From the NCBI RefSeq assembly GCF_002954245.1, contig NZ_PPTG01000002.1, positions 54,271-118,270 on the forward strand: a stretch of 64,000 nucleotides of DNA. Direction: 5' to 3'. This document shows positions 8,271 through 17,711 of this stretch, piece after piece. The notes beneath the pieces are model-generated. The model was not told the origin of the DNA. It worked only from the letters and a program-made list of their open reading frames with translations, and did no database searches. Source of the stretch: Cryobacterium aureum. Its GTDB lineage: Bacteria > Actinomycetota > Actinomycetes > Actinomycetales > Microbacteriaceae. The position numbers and the translations under genes are program-made. Position 1 is the first letter of the stretch. Each line of letters begins with the position of its first letter.

Positions 8271-9287
8271 TCAGGCGCGACGGTAGGTGCGCGGCGTTTC
8301 GCCGAAGGCCGCGCGAAAGATGCGGCTGAAGTGCGCGGCGTCGACGAAGCCCCAGCGGGCGGCGATGGTGCCGACGGAACGGTCATCGAGAATGGGGTCG
8401 CGCAGGTCGCGGCGGCAGTGCTCGAGACGGCGGGTGCGGATCCAGCTCGCCACGGTGCTGTCGGCTTCGTGGAACACGTTGTGCAGGTGCCGGGTCGAGA
8501 TGAAGTGGGCGGCCGCGATGCTCGCCGGGCAGAGCTCCGGGTCGCCCAAGTGGGCATCCACATACGAGCGGATGCGCCCCAGCAGATCGCCGTGCGCCCC
8601 CTTTTCGCGGCGCAGGTTCAGTTCGCTCTCGAACATGGTCGCGATCAGGTCGACGGCGTTGTAGGCGAGGCGGTGTCCGCTCGCGCCGGAAAGCACGTCG
8701 AGGTTCTCGGCGAGCTGAACCATGAACGGGCTGATCAGGCGGCCAAGTCCGGCGTCGCCTGGCAGCCGCACGGCAGTGAGCTGGCCCACCGAATCGGCCG
8801 GCAGGTCGAGCACGTCGTGCGGAAACATGAGCACGAGAGTGCGAAAATCCTTCTCGAACTCGAGCGTGTATGGCCGGTTGGTGTCGTACACCGCCAGGTC
8901 GCCGGGGCGCAGGGTGGCCTCCCGGTTGTCCTGCACGAGCATGCCGGTACCGGTCAGCTGAAGGTTCAATTTGAAATACTGCCGAGTGGAAGCCGCGATC
9001 AGCGACGGAGTGCGAATCACCTGGTGTCCGTTGGCGGTGACCTCGACGATGGAGAGCTCGTCGAGTACGCGCGAGCGCAGGGTGCCGTGGAAGGTTCGGG
9101 AAGCACTGCGCACCTCGAGCGGAACGAAAGACTGAGACACGAGGGTGCGCCACTGCGAGAAGGAGTCGGCGATGGCGAACTGCACCCGGTCGGCGGGTGC
9201 CGGGGCGGTGCGCATAACGGTGTCGTGCGGCGGCATGATGCTTTTGTCTGCGGCGCCCGTCACCGAGTTCACAACCGTCATCGTCAC
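8271..9287 (-). CDS. AraC-family regulator, FeaR-like (cupin plus HTH)
   Basis: A 338-aa activator. Residues to about 190 form a cupin-type sensing domain (GDLAVYDTNRPYTLEFEKDF). The last 100 or so are the double-HTH AraC domain (SIAAAHFISTRHLHNVFHE and the closing RWGFVDAAHFSRIFRAAFG). This architecture is that of FeaR, which in E. coli activates the tyramine/phenylethylamine oxidase tynA. The nearby permease and copper amine oxidase make regulation of amine use the best guess; the inducer is inferred. Confidence 0.88.
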   Translation of the reverse strand: MTMTVVNSVTGAADKSIMPPHDTVMRTAPAPADRVQFAIADSFSQWRTLVSQSFVPLEVRSASRTFHGTLRSRVLDELSIVEVTANGHQVIRTPSLIAASTRQYFKLNLQLTGTGMLVQDNREATLRPGDLAVYDTNRPYTLEFEKDFRTLVLMFPHDVLDLPADSVGQLTAVRLPGDAGLGRLISPFMVQLAENLDVLSGASGHRLAYNAVDLIATMFESELNLRREKGAHGDLLGRIRSYVDAHLGDPELCPASIAAAHFISTRHLHNVFHEADSTVASWIRTRRLEHCRRDLRDPILDDRSVGTIAARWGFVDAAHFSRIFRAAFGETPRTYRRA

Positions 9288-9479
9288 GCGCAGCTCCTTC
9301 GCTGGGTACTGACCAGATCCGCCCCGCGGGCGTTTCCAGGTGGTCTGCAGCCAATGTAGTCCTGCACGGCTCCCTTGTCATTCTTTTTTCGACACTCGGC
9401 GAAAATAGATCTGCACGCTGGCCGCCGGAACTGGCTAGGATCCGGATAGTAATTGACCGGTCGCGAGTGGAGCGAAAAA

Positions 9480-9698
9480 ATGGATGAGGATGCTCGCCTG
9501 GCCGCTGCCCGCCATGTTCGCAACCGGGTCGCCTGGGCGTCCCTCGCAGCCGCCGCGCTGTTCGCGGTGCTTGGCGTAGTCCTTCGCCAAGGAGCCCTCC
9601 TCGCACTGTCGGCCGCCTGCAGTTCGGCCTACCTGTGGACTCTGCTTCCGGTTCGTAGCTCACCGTCCCAATCGAAGGATGACGCGCATACGCAGTGA
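9480..9698 (+). CDS. Small membrane protein, hypothetical
   Basis: A 72-aa ORF starting at ATG 9480. An in-frame GTG/ATG-type start at 9453 would add nine residues, but AGTGGAGCGA just before 9480 resembles a ribosome-binding site. A charged N-terminus is followed by two hydrophobic stretches (WASLAAAALFAVLGVVL and ALLALSAACSSAYLWTLL) and a short polar tail. It is divergent from the AraC gene. No family recognised. Confidence 0.5.
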   Translation: MDEDARLAAARHVRNRVAWASLAAAALFAVLGVVLRQGALLALSAACSSAYLWTLLPVRSSPSQSKDDAHTQ

Positions 9699-9808
9699 GC
9701 CCGGCACATCCTTGGCGCTGCCGACAGCTGCACGCGCAACCAACGCCTGCCAAGCGCGAGTACAGCATCCGCTCGTAGCCGGTCGCAGCGCGTCGCGATG
9801 GGGCAGCG

Positions 9809-10405
9809 CTACGCGCCGGTCGCCAGCAGGTGCAGGTAGCCGTCCAATTGCCCAACCAGCTGCTCCGGCGCGTGCTCGTCGGGGGAGAGCGCGGCGGTGA
9901 TCTGCGCGCCGAGCAGCACGTTCAAGAGGTGACCCACGACATCCGTGTCGGTAAGAGCGGTGTGTACCTCGCCGGCCGCGCGCGCCTCAGCCAGGTGGCG
10001 AAGCAGCGCCAGCCGCCACTGCAACATGGACTCATCGTGCAGCTGCGCCTTGGCTGCATTGGTGAGCGCCTTCTGCCAGAACGGAATCACGATGCGTGCT
10101 TCGCTCACGCGCGTGTCGTCGAGCGGCAGAATCTCGTGGCAGAAGGCGCGCACGGCGGCGAGCCCGGTGAGGCCGGCGGCCCTGCGCTCAATGCGCAGGT
10201 TGGTCTGGCTGAATACGTGCCCGAAGGCAAAAGTGAGCAGGTCGTCCTTGGTGCCGAAATAGGGCTTGAGCGCGCCGTTGGCGAATCCGGCCTCGGTGGC
10301 GATCTCACGCAGGGTCGCGCCCTCGATGCCGTGCCGGGCGATGATGCGCCAGGTGGCATTGACCAGCTCGACGCGACGCTGGTCATGATCGACGACTTTC
10401 GGCAT
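9809..10405 (-). CDS. TetR-family transcriptional regulator
   Basis: A 198-aa TetR-like repressor. The N-terminal HTH reads IIARHGIEGATLREIATEAG followed by FANGALKPYFGTKDDLL, the usual recognition-helix region; the rest is the helical ligand domain. Start at ATG 10405, at the conserved N-terminus. It is divergent from the copper amine oxidase, and a 28-bp inverted repeat lies in the gap, so it probably represses itself and/or the oxidase. Confidence 0.9.
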   Translation of the reverse strand: MPKVVDHDQRRVELVNATWRIIARHGIEGATLREIATEAGFANGALKPYFGTKDDLLTFAFGHVFSQTNLRIERRAAGLTGLAAVRAFCHEILPLDDTRVSEARIVIPFWQKALTNAAKAQLHDESMLQWRLALLRHLAEARAAGEVHTALTDTDVVGHLLNVLLGAQITAALSPDEHAPEQLVGQLDGYLHLLATGA

Positions 10406-10494
10406 GGACCCTCTTCTGGTGGCGCCGGTTAGAGCTGGGAGCCTCAGCTTGTCAGAAAGTTTCTCGAAAGGCTTGCCAGCAGCAATGCCGACCA

Positions 10495-10522
10495 TTTATA
10501 TTCTACAACCATAGGAAATAAA
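10495..10522. promoter_or_regulatory. Probable TetR operator between tetR and the amine oxidase
   Basis: TTTATATTCTA (10495-10505) and TAGGAAATAAA (10512-10522) are inverted arms with two mismatches around CAACCA, in an AT-rich stretch unlike its surroundings. It lies 46 bp before the amine-oxidase start and 90 bp before tetR, where it could cover both promoters. Confidence 0.5.
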
Positions 10523-10567
10523 TCCCCGGAGCTGCAACAGCCGGGCCGATCCAGGAAATGAGACGCA

Positions 10568-12496
10568 ATGCTCACCGCCGAGACTGCCGACACTGTGCCT
10601 AGTATCACCGCGACCGCCTTCGCACTGCCCACCCCGCAGGAGCTGCAACTCGTGCGAACGATCCTGGCCGATGCCGGACTGTTCGGCGACAGCTCTCGGG
10701 TCGCCTACCTCGGCCTGCTCGACCCGCCGCGAAACGCACACGAACTCGACCGTCGCTTTCGCGTCTTTCTGCACGACGTGTCCGGCGCAGCTCCCACCGA
10801 CGTGATCGTCTCGGCGACCCACGGCAACGTCGAGTCGAGCGTCACCCTCGACACCGCCCTCACCGGCGAGCTACCCGTGCTCGAAGAAGAATTCGGTGCC
10901 GTCGAAGAACTCCTCACGACGGATGCCCGCTGGCTCGCTGCCCTGGCAGCCCGCGGAATCGACGTGGCCACCGTCCGTGTCGCGCCCCTCTCGGCCGGTG
11001 TGTTCGAGTACCCGAACGAGAAGGGCCACCGCATTCTGCGCGGCCTGGCTTTCGTGCAGAACTTTCCGGAGGACAGCGCCTGGGCACACCCGATCGACGG
11101 CCTCGTCGCCTACGTGGACATCGTCGCGAAGACGGTGGACCAGGTGCTCGACTTCGGCGTCGTGCCTATCCCGGCCGAACACGGCAACTACACCGATCCT
11201 GCTCTGACCGGCCCGCTGCGTGAAACGCTCAAGCCGATCAGCATCACCCAGCCGGAGGGCGTGAGCTTCAGCGTCACCGGCGGCAACCACATCGAGTGGG
11301 AGAAATGGAGCCTCGACGTGGGCTTCGACGTGCGCGAGGGCGTCGTGCTGCACAACATCGGCTTTCGTGATGGTTCCACGACGCGATCCATCATCCGTCG
11401 CGCGTCCATTGCCGAGATGGTCGTGCCCTACGGCGACCCAGCGCCGGTGCGGTCCTGGCAGAACTACTTCGACACCGGCGAATACCTCGTGGGCCAGTAC
11501 GCGAACTCCCTCGAACTCGGCTGCGACTGCCTCGGCGAGATCACCTACCTAAGCCCGGTGATCACCGACGGCTTCGGCAACCCGCGCGAGATTCGCAACG
11601 GCATCTGCATGCACGAAGAGGACTGGAGCATCCTCGCCAAGCACAGCGACCTGTGGAGCGGCATCGAATACACCCGCCGCAACCGCCGCTTCGTGATCAG
11701 CTTCTTCACCACCGTCGGCAACTACGACTACGGCTTCTACTGGTACCTCTACCTTGACGGCACCATCGAATTCGAGGCGAAGGCCACCGGCGTCGTCTTC
11801 ACAAGCGCCTACGCCGGCAAGGGCTATCCGTACGCCTCCGAGATCGCCCCCGGACTCGGCGCCCCCTTTCACCAGCACCTGTTCAGCGCCCGCCTCGACA
11901 TGGCGCTCGACGGCGACACCAACCGGGTCGAAGAAGAAGACGTCGTGCGCGTACCGATGGGCCCAGGCAACGAGCGCGGCAACGCGTTCACCCGTCAGCG
12001 CACCGTGCTCGCCACGGAGTCCGAGGGCGTCAGAGACGCGGATGCCGCCATCGGCCGCACCTGGCACGTCTCCAACCCTAATTCCCTCAACCGTCTCGGC
12101 GAACCCGTGGCCTACAAGCTGCACCCGCAGGGGCTGCCCATGCTGCTCGCCGACCCCGAGTCGTCGGTGGCCCAGCGCGCCGCGTTCGCCACCAAGGGCC
12201 TCTGGGTCACCCGCTTCGCTGAAGATGAACGCTATCCCACCGGCGACTTCGTCAACCAGCACTCCGGCGGTGCCGGGCTGCCGGCCTATATCGCGGCCGA
12301 TCGCTCGATCGACGGCGAGGACATCGTGCTCTGGCACACCTTCGGCCTCACCCACTTTCCGCGGGTCGAGGACTGGCCGATCATGCCGGTCGACACCGTG
12401 GGCTTCAAGTTACGCCCCGACGGCTTCTTCGACCGCAGTCCCGTGCTCGACGTGCCCGCGAACGTACCGCCGGCATCCGGTGGCCACTGCCACTGA
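10568..12496 (+). CDS. Primary-amine oxidase (copper/topaquinone)
   Basis: A 642-aa copper amine oxidase: RCH2NH2 + O2 + H2O gives aldehyde, NH3 and H2O2. The Asn-Tyr-Asp-Tyr motif ([11 protein letters not shown]) places the topaquinone precursor at Tyr386. Copper ligands are the HQH of [12 protein letters not shown] and the histidine of [12 protein letters not shown]; the catalytic-base region is [11 protein letters not shown]. No signal peptide, as in Arthrobacter-type enzymes, so it is cytosolic. The FeaR-like regulator and APC permease nearby suggest a pathway that imports an amine and oxidises it. No aldehyde dehydrogenase is present in the window. Confidence 0.95.
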   Translation: MLTAETADTVPSITATAFALPTPQELQLVRTILADAGLFGDSSRVAYLGLLDPPRNAHELDRRFRVFLHDVSGAAPTDVIVSATHGNVESSVTLDTALTGELPVLEEEFGAVEELLTTDARWLAALAARGIDVATVRVAPLSAGVFEYPNEKGHRILRGLAFVQNFPEDSAWAHPIDGLVAYVDIVAKTVDQVLDFGVVPIPAEHGNYTDPALTGPLRETLKPISITQPEGVSFSVTGGNHIEWEKWSLDVGFDVREGVVLHNIGFRDGSTTRSIIRRASIAEMVVPYGDPAPVRSWQNYFDTGEYLVGQYANSLELGCDCLGEITYLSPVITDGFGNPREIRNGICMHEEDWSILAKHSDLWSGIEYTRRNRRFVISFFTTVGNYDYGFYWYLYLDGTIEFEAKATGVVFTSAYAGKGYPYASEIAPGLGAPFHQHLFSARLDMALDGDTNRVEEEDVVRVPMGPGNERGNAFTRQRTVLATESEGVRDADAAIGRTWHVSNPNSLNRLGEPVAYKLHPQGLPMLLADPESSVAQRAAFATKGLWVTRFAEDERYPTGDFVNQHSGGAGLPAYIAADRSIDGEDIVLWHTFGLTHFPRVEDWPIMPVDTVGFKLRPDGFFDRSPVLDVPANVPPASGGHCH

Positions 12497-12530
12497 TCGG
12501 GTAGGCGAGCGCGCCCGCTCCCATCCCTCT

Positions 12531-12599
12531 GGACGGGGCCCGGGCCCCGTCCACGGGCCCAGCTTAGAAACTGGGCCCGTGGCCATAAGGTGGGCCCGG
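12531..12599. repeat. GC-rich double-palindrome element, copy A
   Basis: A perfect 22-bp palindrome (12531-12552, centred on GGGCCCGGGCCC) runs into a hairpin with exact 12-bp arms CCACGGGCCCAG (12551-12562) and CTGGGCCCGTGG (12571-12582) and an 8-nt loop. A trailing TGGGCCCGG follows. The same composite occurs at 26015-26085. It lies between the convergent amine oxidase and copper ATPase genes. Confidence 0.85.
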
Positions 12600-12644
12600 T
12601 GCGCCGATACCACTCACGGCTCGGTGCAGCACCTCAGGGCTTGA

Positions 12645-14810
12645 TCAGTGCTCGCGCACACTCGCCTCCGGTCGCAGATCGAGGCGACGCAGCAGTTGCG
12701 CGTTCAGCGCCACGACCACGGTCGACACCGACATGAGCAGCGCCCCGATCTCCATCGGCAGTACGAACCCAATCGGTGCGAGCACGCCAGCGGCGAGTGG
12801 AACCGACAGCAGGTTGTACCCCGCCGCCCACCACAGGTTCTGCTTCATCTTGCGATAGCTCGCCCGCGACAACTCGATCACCGAGAGCACCGAACGCGGA
12901 TCGTCGCTCGCGAGAATGACTCCCGCCGACGCAATCGCCACGTCGGTTCCGGCGCCGATCGCGATGCCGACGTCGGCTTGGGCGAGCGCCGGGGCGTCGT
13001 TCACCCCGTCGCCGACCATCGCCACCCGGCGGCCCTCCTGCTGAAGCTCGGCGACTTTGCGCGCCTTGTCCTCGGGGTGAACCCCCGCGAACACCCGGTC
13101 GATCCCGAGCTCGGCTGCGACCGACTGGGCCACGGCTTGGGCGTCGCCGGTGATCATGACGACTTCGATGCCCCTTCGGTGCAGGGCATCCACCGCCTGC
13201 CGCGACTCCTCGCGGACCTCATCGGCCAGCCCGATCGCGCCAATCACCACGCCATCGCGCAGCACGTGCAGAATGATCGCGCCCTGGCTCTGCCACGCCA
13301 CAGTTTCGGCCAGCGGTCTGGCCCCGTGCTCGTCGAGCATGCTCGGACCGCCGACGCTCACGCTGTGCCCGTCGACTAAACCGGTCACCCCGACCGCCGC
13401 CGCAGTCTCAAACTCGCTCGCGCGCGGCACAGTCAGCCCGCGGTCGCGCGCAGCCGTGACGATCGCGCGCGCAAGCGGATGCTCGCTGTCGCCCTCCACC
13501 GCTGCCGCCCACGCGAGCACCTCGTCCTCAGTGTTCGGTATCGCGACCGCAGCGGGAACCGAGCCTGTCGAGCCCGCGCCGGCCTGAGCGCCGTGAGCTG
13601 CGGCATCCGCTTTGCCGGCGGCAACGGCAACGTGAGTGACCGTCGGCTCACCCTTGGTGAGCGTGCCGGTTTTGTCGAACAGCACCGACGTGACCTGGCG
13701 CATACTCTCGAGGGCGAGGCGGTCCTTGACCAGCACGCCACCCTTCGCGGCCCGCTCGGTGGCAATCGACACCACGAGCGGAATCGCCAGCCCGAGCGCG
13801 TGCGGGCACGCGATGACGAGCACGGTGATCGTGCGCACCACCGCATCCTGCGGCTGGCCGAGGAGCGTCCAGACGATCGCCGTCAGTACGCCAGAGCCGA
13901 GGGCGAACCAGAACAGCCAGCCGGCCGCCCGGTCGGCGATGCGCTGAGCCCGCGATGACGAACTCTGCGCCTCACTGACGAGGCGCTGAATTCCAGCCAG
14001 CGCTGTGTCATCGCCGACCGCGATCACGCGCACGCGCAGGGCAGAATCGGTCGCGACCGTGCCGGCCACGACCTGATCGCCGACGCTGCGCAGCACCGGC
14101 CGCGATTCACCGGTGATCATCGATTCGTCGACGTCGGCCGAGCCCTCGGTGACCTGGCCGTCGGCCGGCACGCGCCCGCCGGGCCGCACCACGACGAGGT
14201 CGCCGAGCGCCAGGTCGCTCGGCGAGACCATCACACTGTGCTCGCCAACGAGGCCGTCGCCCTCGACCCGTTCGGCTTCATCGGGCAGCAGGGCGGCGAG
14301 CGACTCCAGAGCAGTGGATGTCTGCGCCAGCGACCGCATTTCGATCCAGTGGCCGAGAAGCATGATCACGACCAGCAGGGCGAGTTCCCACCAGAAATCG
14401 AGTTCGGCATCGATGATGCCGAGGCTCGCGCCCCAGGAGGCGAGGAACGCGACCGTGATGGCGAGGGCGATCAGCAGCATCATGCCCGGCTTGCGGGCCG
14501 TCAGCTCGCTGACTGCTCCTGTGAGGAACGGCCGGCCACCCCAGGCATACATGGCGGTGCCGAGCACGGGGGAGACCCACATGATGCCGGCGATATCGGG
14601 CAAGGCGTAGCCGACGAGCTCCGAAAACATGTGGCTGAACCCCACGACGGGCAGCGCGATGACGAGCATGGTCCAGAACAGGCGGCGAAACTGGGCCACG
14701 TGGTCGCCGTGGCCGGCATGGTTCATGGCTCCGTGGTCCATCCCCGAATGTTTGTCCTCTGGGGGGGCTGTGCGGTTGGTAGTGTCATCGTCCAAATCAG
14801 GGTGGGTCAT
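12645..14810 (-). CDS. copB: CopB-type copper-translocating P1B ATPase
   Basis: A 721-aa P-type ATPase. The His/Met-rich N-terminus (MDHGAMNHAGHGDH) replaces the usual CxxC domain. TGES in the A-domain, the intramembrane Cys335-Pro-His motif (CPH, P1B-3/CopB class), the phosphorylated Asp379 in DKTGTLT, SEHPLARA and GDGVNDAPAL are all present. It probably exports Cu ions. The ATG at 14810 was chosen over an upstream in-frame start because GAGGAAAA precedes it. A CsoR-like box lies 27 bp upstream. It is the last gene of a leftward copper unit with the DUF305 and DUF6153 genes. Confidence 0.93.
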   Translation of the reverse strand: MTHPDLDDDTTNRTAPPEDKHSGMDHGAMNHAGHGDHVAQFRRLFWTMLVIALPVVGFSHMFSELVGYALPDIAGIMWVSPVLGTAMYAWGGRPFLTGAVSELTARKPGMMLLIALAITVAFLASWGASLGIIDAELDFWWELALLVVIMLLGHWIEMRSLAQTSTALESLAALLPDEAERVEGDGLVGEHSVMVSPSDLALGDLVVVRPGGRVPADGQVTEGSADVDESMITGESRPVLRSVGDQVVAGTVATDSALRVRVIAVGDDTALAGIQRLVSEAQSSSSRAQRIADRAAGWLFWFALGSGVLTAIVWTLLGQPQDAVVRTITVLVIACPHALGLAIPLVVSIATERAAKGGVLVKDRLALESMRQVTSVLFDKTGTLTKGEPTVTHVAVAAGKADAAAHGAQAGAGSTGSVPAAVAIPNTEDEVLAWAAAVEGDSEHPLARAIVTAARDRGLTVPRASEFETAAAVGVTGLVDGHSVSVGGPSMLDEHGARPLAETVAWQSQGAIILHVLRDGVVIGAIGLADEVREESRQAVDALHRRGIEVVMITGDAQAVAQSVAAELGIDRVFAGVHPEDKARKVAELQQEGRRVAMVGDGVNDAPALAQADVGIAIGAGTDVAIASAGVILASDDPRSVLSVIELSRASYRKMKQNLWWAAGYNLLSVPLAAGVLAPIGFVLPMEIGALLMSVSTVVVALNAQLLRRLDLRPEASVREH

Positions 14811-14836
14811 GTTTTTCCTCAAACTGGGTGAAAGCA

Positions 14837-14853
14837 ATACCCCCTAAGGGTAT
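14837..14853. promoter_or_regulatory. CsoR-like copper operator upstream of copB
   Basis: ATACCCCCTAAGGGTAT is a 17-bp near-palindrome with the poly-C/poly-G half-sites of CsoR/RcnR operators. It shares 15 of 17 positions with the box at 16128-16144. No csoR gene is in the window. Confidence 0.65.
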
Positions 14854-14926
14854 CTCGATCGGTGGGCGCACGCATCCTCTTAGCGCGGATCATCGGCCAC
14901 GTGACCACTGTTCCGCGCCTAAATTG

Positions 14927-15523
14927 CTAGTTCGCCACCAGCAGGTCGTCCATCACGGCGATCTCGATGCTCTGCGAGCTCACGATGGCCTCGGCCAGGG
15001 CCAGCGCGTCGGCGCTTGATCCATCGCTCAGCTCGGTCTTGGCCATTGCGATCGCGCCCTCGTGGTGCATGATCATCTGGGTCAGGTAAAGTGCGCCGGC
15101 ATCCGCTCCCGACGCGTCCTGCAAGGCCATCATGTCGTCGTTCGACATCATTCCGTCGGTGCCGTGGTCCATCCCGGCCATGCCGTCTTCGGTGGCATCC
15201 CAGTCGTTCAACCAGCCCTGCATTGTGGTGATCTCGGGCGCCTGTGCGGCCTTGATCTGCGTCGCAAGATCGATAATGGCCGGGTCGACGCCGTCCTTGG
15301 CGAGCAGGTCGTCGCTCATTTCGACGGCCTGCTCGTGGTGCGGAATCATCAGCTGCGCAAACATCACGTCGTCACTGTTGAAAGCGGATGCCGCACTCAC
15401 GTCCGCCGCTGGCGAACCGTTCGAGTCGGCCGTCGTCGCGGGCGGGGCGCCCGCGCAGGCACTCAGGGTGAGTCCCACGGTCAGCGCGGCGATGATCAAA
15501 AAAGGAACACGTGCGTGAATCAT
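14927..15523 (-). CDS. DUF305 lipoprotein (copper-associated ferritin-like family)
   Basis: A 198-aa secreted protein. The signal peptide ends in the lipobox LSAC, so the mature N-terminus is probably a lipidated Cys. Two HHE-type metal-binding segments, IPHHEQAVEMSD and IMHHEGAIAMAK, are the hallmark of DUF305. This family is repeatedly linked to copper-resistance clusters, as here, but its biochemical role is not settled. A Met/Asp/His-rich stretch (GMAGMDHGTDGMMSND) between the motifs could also bind Cu. Confidence 0.9.
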   Translation of the reverse strand: MIHARVPFLIIAALTVGLTLSACAGAPPATTADSNGSPAADVSAASAFNSDDVMFAQLMIPHHEQAVEMSDDLLAKDGVDPAIIDLATQIKAAQAPEITTMQGWLNDWDATEDGMAGMDHGTDGMMSNDDMMALQDASGADAGALYLTQMIMHHEGAIAMAKTELSDGSSADALALAEAIVSSQSIEIAVMDDLLVAN

Positions 15524-15587
15524 GGTTCAATCCGTTCAATTCAAGTGTCAAAACCGGGTGTCACGGGGCGCCGAGGGCGCGCGGCTT

Positions 15588-16079
15588 CTAAACGCGACTG
15601 ATGCAGAGAATGGAAAGACTGGGTCGATGCGAGGACTCTTCGACCGCGAAAATTCGCGAAACCAGGTTGTGGCCGGACGCGACCGAGCGCTGAACCAGCG
15701 CGGACCGCCGAAACAGAATCAGCGCCGCGAGCACGAGCAGCATCACGCAGCCCATCACCATGAGGGCGCAGTCGAGCATGCCGACGTGGCTCGCGGCCCT
15801 GTTCAAGGTTGTGGCGGTCGTTATTGTCATGGCGGTCGTGACCAGTGCAGTATCGGGCAATGTGGTACTGATTGTTTGGGGAGCGGCCCCAGTTGCATGC
15901 TCGGCGCTGTGCGACGACGAAATCGGCAGCGGGATGCCCATCACGTGGGCGCTCGCCGCGGAGTGCATGGCCAGCACGCTCAGCACCAGAGCGGCCAGAG
16001 CCACAAGCGCGAGCAGCGCGGTGCGCAGGCGCGGCCCGGCGACGTGCGTCGACGCGGATGCCGCAACGTGAGTTATCAC
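15588..16079 (-). CDS. DUF6153-like small membrane protein
   Basis: A 163-aa protein with an N-terminal hydrophobic helix (LLALVALAALVLSVLAMHS) and a second near HVGMLDCALMVMGCVMLLVL, the latter typical of the DUF6153 proteins that sit with DUF305. The start was set at GTG 16079 because GGAGGTGA lies 7 nt upstream; an in-frame extension to 16127 lacks such a site. A CsoR-like box 49 bp before the start supports copper control. Function unknown. Confidence 0.75.
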   Translation of the reverse strand: MITHVAASASTHVAGPRLRTALLALVALAALVLSVLAMHSAASAHVMGIPLPISSSHSAEHATGAAPQTISTTLPDTALVTTAMTITTATTLNRAASHVGMLDCALMVMGCVMLLVLAALILFRRSALVQRSVASGHNLVSRIFAVEESSHRPSLSILCISRV

Positions 16080-16127
16080 GCTCAGGTCACCTCCGTCGAT
16101 GCGTGCGATGCGGTCGGAGCGAACCAC

Positions 16128-16144
16128 ATACCCCCTCAGAGTAT
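16128..16144. promoter_or_regulatory. CsoR-like copper operator upstream of the DUF6153 gene
   Basis: ATACCCCCTCAGAGTAT matches the box before copB at 15 of 17 positions. Both precede genes of the same leftward copper unit. Confidence 0.6.
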
Positions 16145-16162
16145 CCGATCGGCGCCCCTCAC

Positions 16163-16274
16163 CGAGCCGTGAGTTTGCGTCCAGCGCGTGCGCCGAGCCG
16201 TGAGTTTCGAGTCGTGAAATCGTTCAAATCGGGTCAAGTCTCACGGGTCGGCGCTCAGAACTCACGGGTCGGCG
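16163..16274. repeat. Intergenic repeat with CGAGCCGTGAG/CTCACGGGTCGGCG units, copy 1
   Basis: Two forward units (CGAGCCGTGAGTTT at 16163; CGCCGAGCCGTGAGTTTCGA from about 16191) are followed by two inverted units (CTCACGGGTCGGCG at 16240-16253 and 16261-16274). A related element occurs at 47008-47082. It fills the gap between the copper unit and the divergent DUF445 gene. Confidence 0.7.
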
Positions 16275-16339
16275 AGGGGATGCGGCACACCGCGCCCAAA
16301 TGTGCACCGCGCAGCCCTGCAATCGGGCAGGCTTAACTC

Positions 16340-17620
16340 ATGGCCCTGACCGAAGCAGCACCCGCAGAAACCCCGAACGACCGGGCACGCCGCACCGCCC
16401 TAAAAAGCATGAAGCGGCTCGCGGCCGGGTTGCTCGCCCTCATGGCCGTCATCTTCACGGTGTCGTTCGCCCTTCAAGACCGCTACCCGTGGCTCGAATA
16501 CGTGCGCGCGGCCGCCGAGGGCGGCATGGTCGGTGCCATTGCCGACTGGTTCGCCGTCACCGCCTTGTTTCGCTACCCGCTGGCCTTGCGCATTCCGCAC
16601 ACCAACATCATCGCCAACCGCAAGGACGAGATCGGCGCGAGCCTCGGCGAATTCGTCGAGACCAACTTTCTCTCCGAGAGCGTTATTCGCGGCAAACTCG
16701 AATCGGTGAAACCGGCCCGCCGCCTCGGGGCCTGGCTCAGCGACGACAAGAACGCCGAACGCCTCACCGACGAACTCGCCGTCGCCGGCCAGGGCGTGCT
16801 CAACCTGCTCGGCGACGACGCCATCAAGAACCTCATCGAATCCGTCGCGCGCGAACACCTGGTCAAGCCCGAGTGGGGCCCGAGCCTGGGCAAGGTGGGG
16901 GAGCGGCTGGTTACGAGCGGGCAGCAGCACGCGGCCGTCGACCTGCTGCTCGACCGTGCCGACGGCTGGCTGCGCGCCCACCCCGAGGCGTTCGGACGCG
17001 TGGTGTCCCAGCGGCTGCCCACGTGGCTGCCTGGATTCGTCGACAAACTCGTCGACGACAAGGCCTACCGCGAAGTGCTCGCGTTTGTGGCTTCCGCGCG
17101 AAACGACCGCAGGCATCCGGTGCGCAAAGCGCTCGACGACTATCTCAGCGAAGTCATGCACGACCTGCAATATGAATCGGCCATGATTGCCAAAGTCGAA
17201 AACCTCAAGGCCGAAGTGCTCGACAACGCCAAGCTGCGCGAGTTTGCCGGCGACACCTGGGAGGCCATCAAGGCTTCCCTCACGCAGGCGCTCGGCGACC
17301 CGACCAGCGCGCTGCGGGTCGGCATCCGCGGGGCGTTGCACGATGTCGGCAACCGCCTCACAACGGATGCCGCCCTCGGCTTGCGCATCGACCGCTGGCT
17401 CGCCGACACGGCCAGCCACGTCGTCGCCAACTACCGTCACGAGATCGCCGAAGTGATCACCGAAACCGTGGAGCGCTGGCCCGCCGCGGAGACGGCCGCG
17501 AAGATCGAGCTGCAGGTGGGTCGCGACCTGCAATTCATCCGCATCAATGGAACCGTGGTCGGCGCCCTCGCTGGCCTGGCCATTTTTACCCTCGCCCACG
17601 CGGTGGCTGCGCTCGTGTGA
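16340..17620 (+). CDS. DUF445-family membrane protein
   Basis: A 426-aa protein matching the DUF445 (YjiN-like) layout. There is a TM helix at about 35-52, then a second hydrophobic stretch with AAAEGGMVGAIADWFAVTALFRYPL, which is the family hallmark. A long helical soluble region follows, and a C-terminal TM helix (VVGALAGLAIFTLAHAVAAL). Molecular function is unknown in the family. Monocistronic. Confidence 0.88.
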   Translation: MALTEAAPAETPNDRARRTALKSMKRLAAGLLALMAVIFTVSFALQDRYPWLEYVRAAAEGGMVGAIADWFAVTALFRYPLALRIPHTNIIANRKDEIGASLGEFVETNFLSESVIRGKLESVKPARRLGAWLSDDKNAERLTDELAVAGQGVLNLLGDDAIKNLIESVAREHLVKPEWGPSLGKVGERLVTSGQQHAAVDLLLDRADGWLRAHPEAFGRVVSQRLPTWLPGFVDKLVDDKAYREVLAFVASARNDRRHPVRKALDDYLSEVMHDLQYESAMIAKVENLKAEVLDNAKLREFAGDTWEAIKASLTQALGDPTSALRVGIRGALHDVGNRLTTDAALGLRIDRWLADTASHVVANYRHEIAEVITETVERWPAAETAAKIELQVGRDLQFIRINGTVVGALAGLAIFTLAHAVAALV

Positions 17621-17711
17621 ACTGTAAGTTTGCTGAAAATCAGGGGCGGGGTAAAGGGGCTTGTCCCATTCAGGGCAGAATGAGTTTTTCTGCCGTACCC
17701 GAAAGGCTGAT

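Noticed and set aside
12531-12582. Double palindrome as a simple intrinsic terminator
   Set aside because: Very strong stems but no T-run on either strand, and the identical core at 26016 between co-directional genes fits a dispersed element better.
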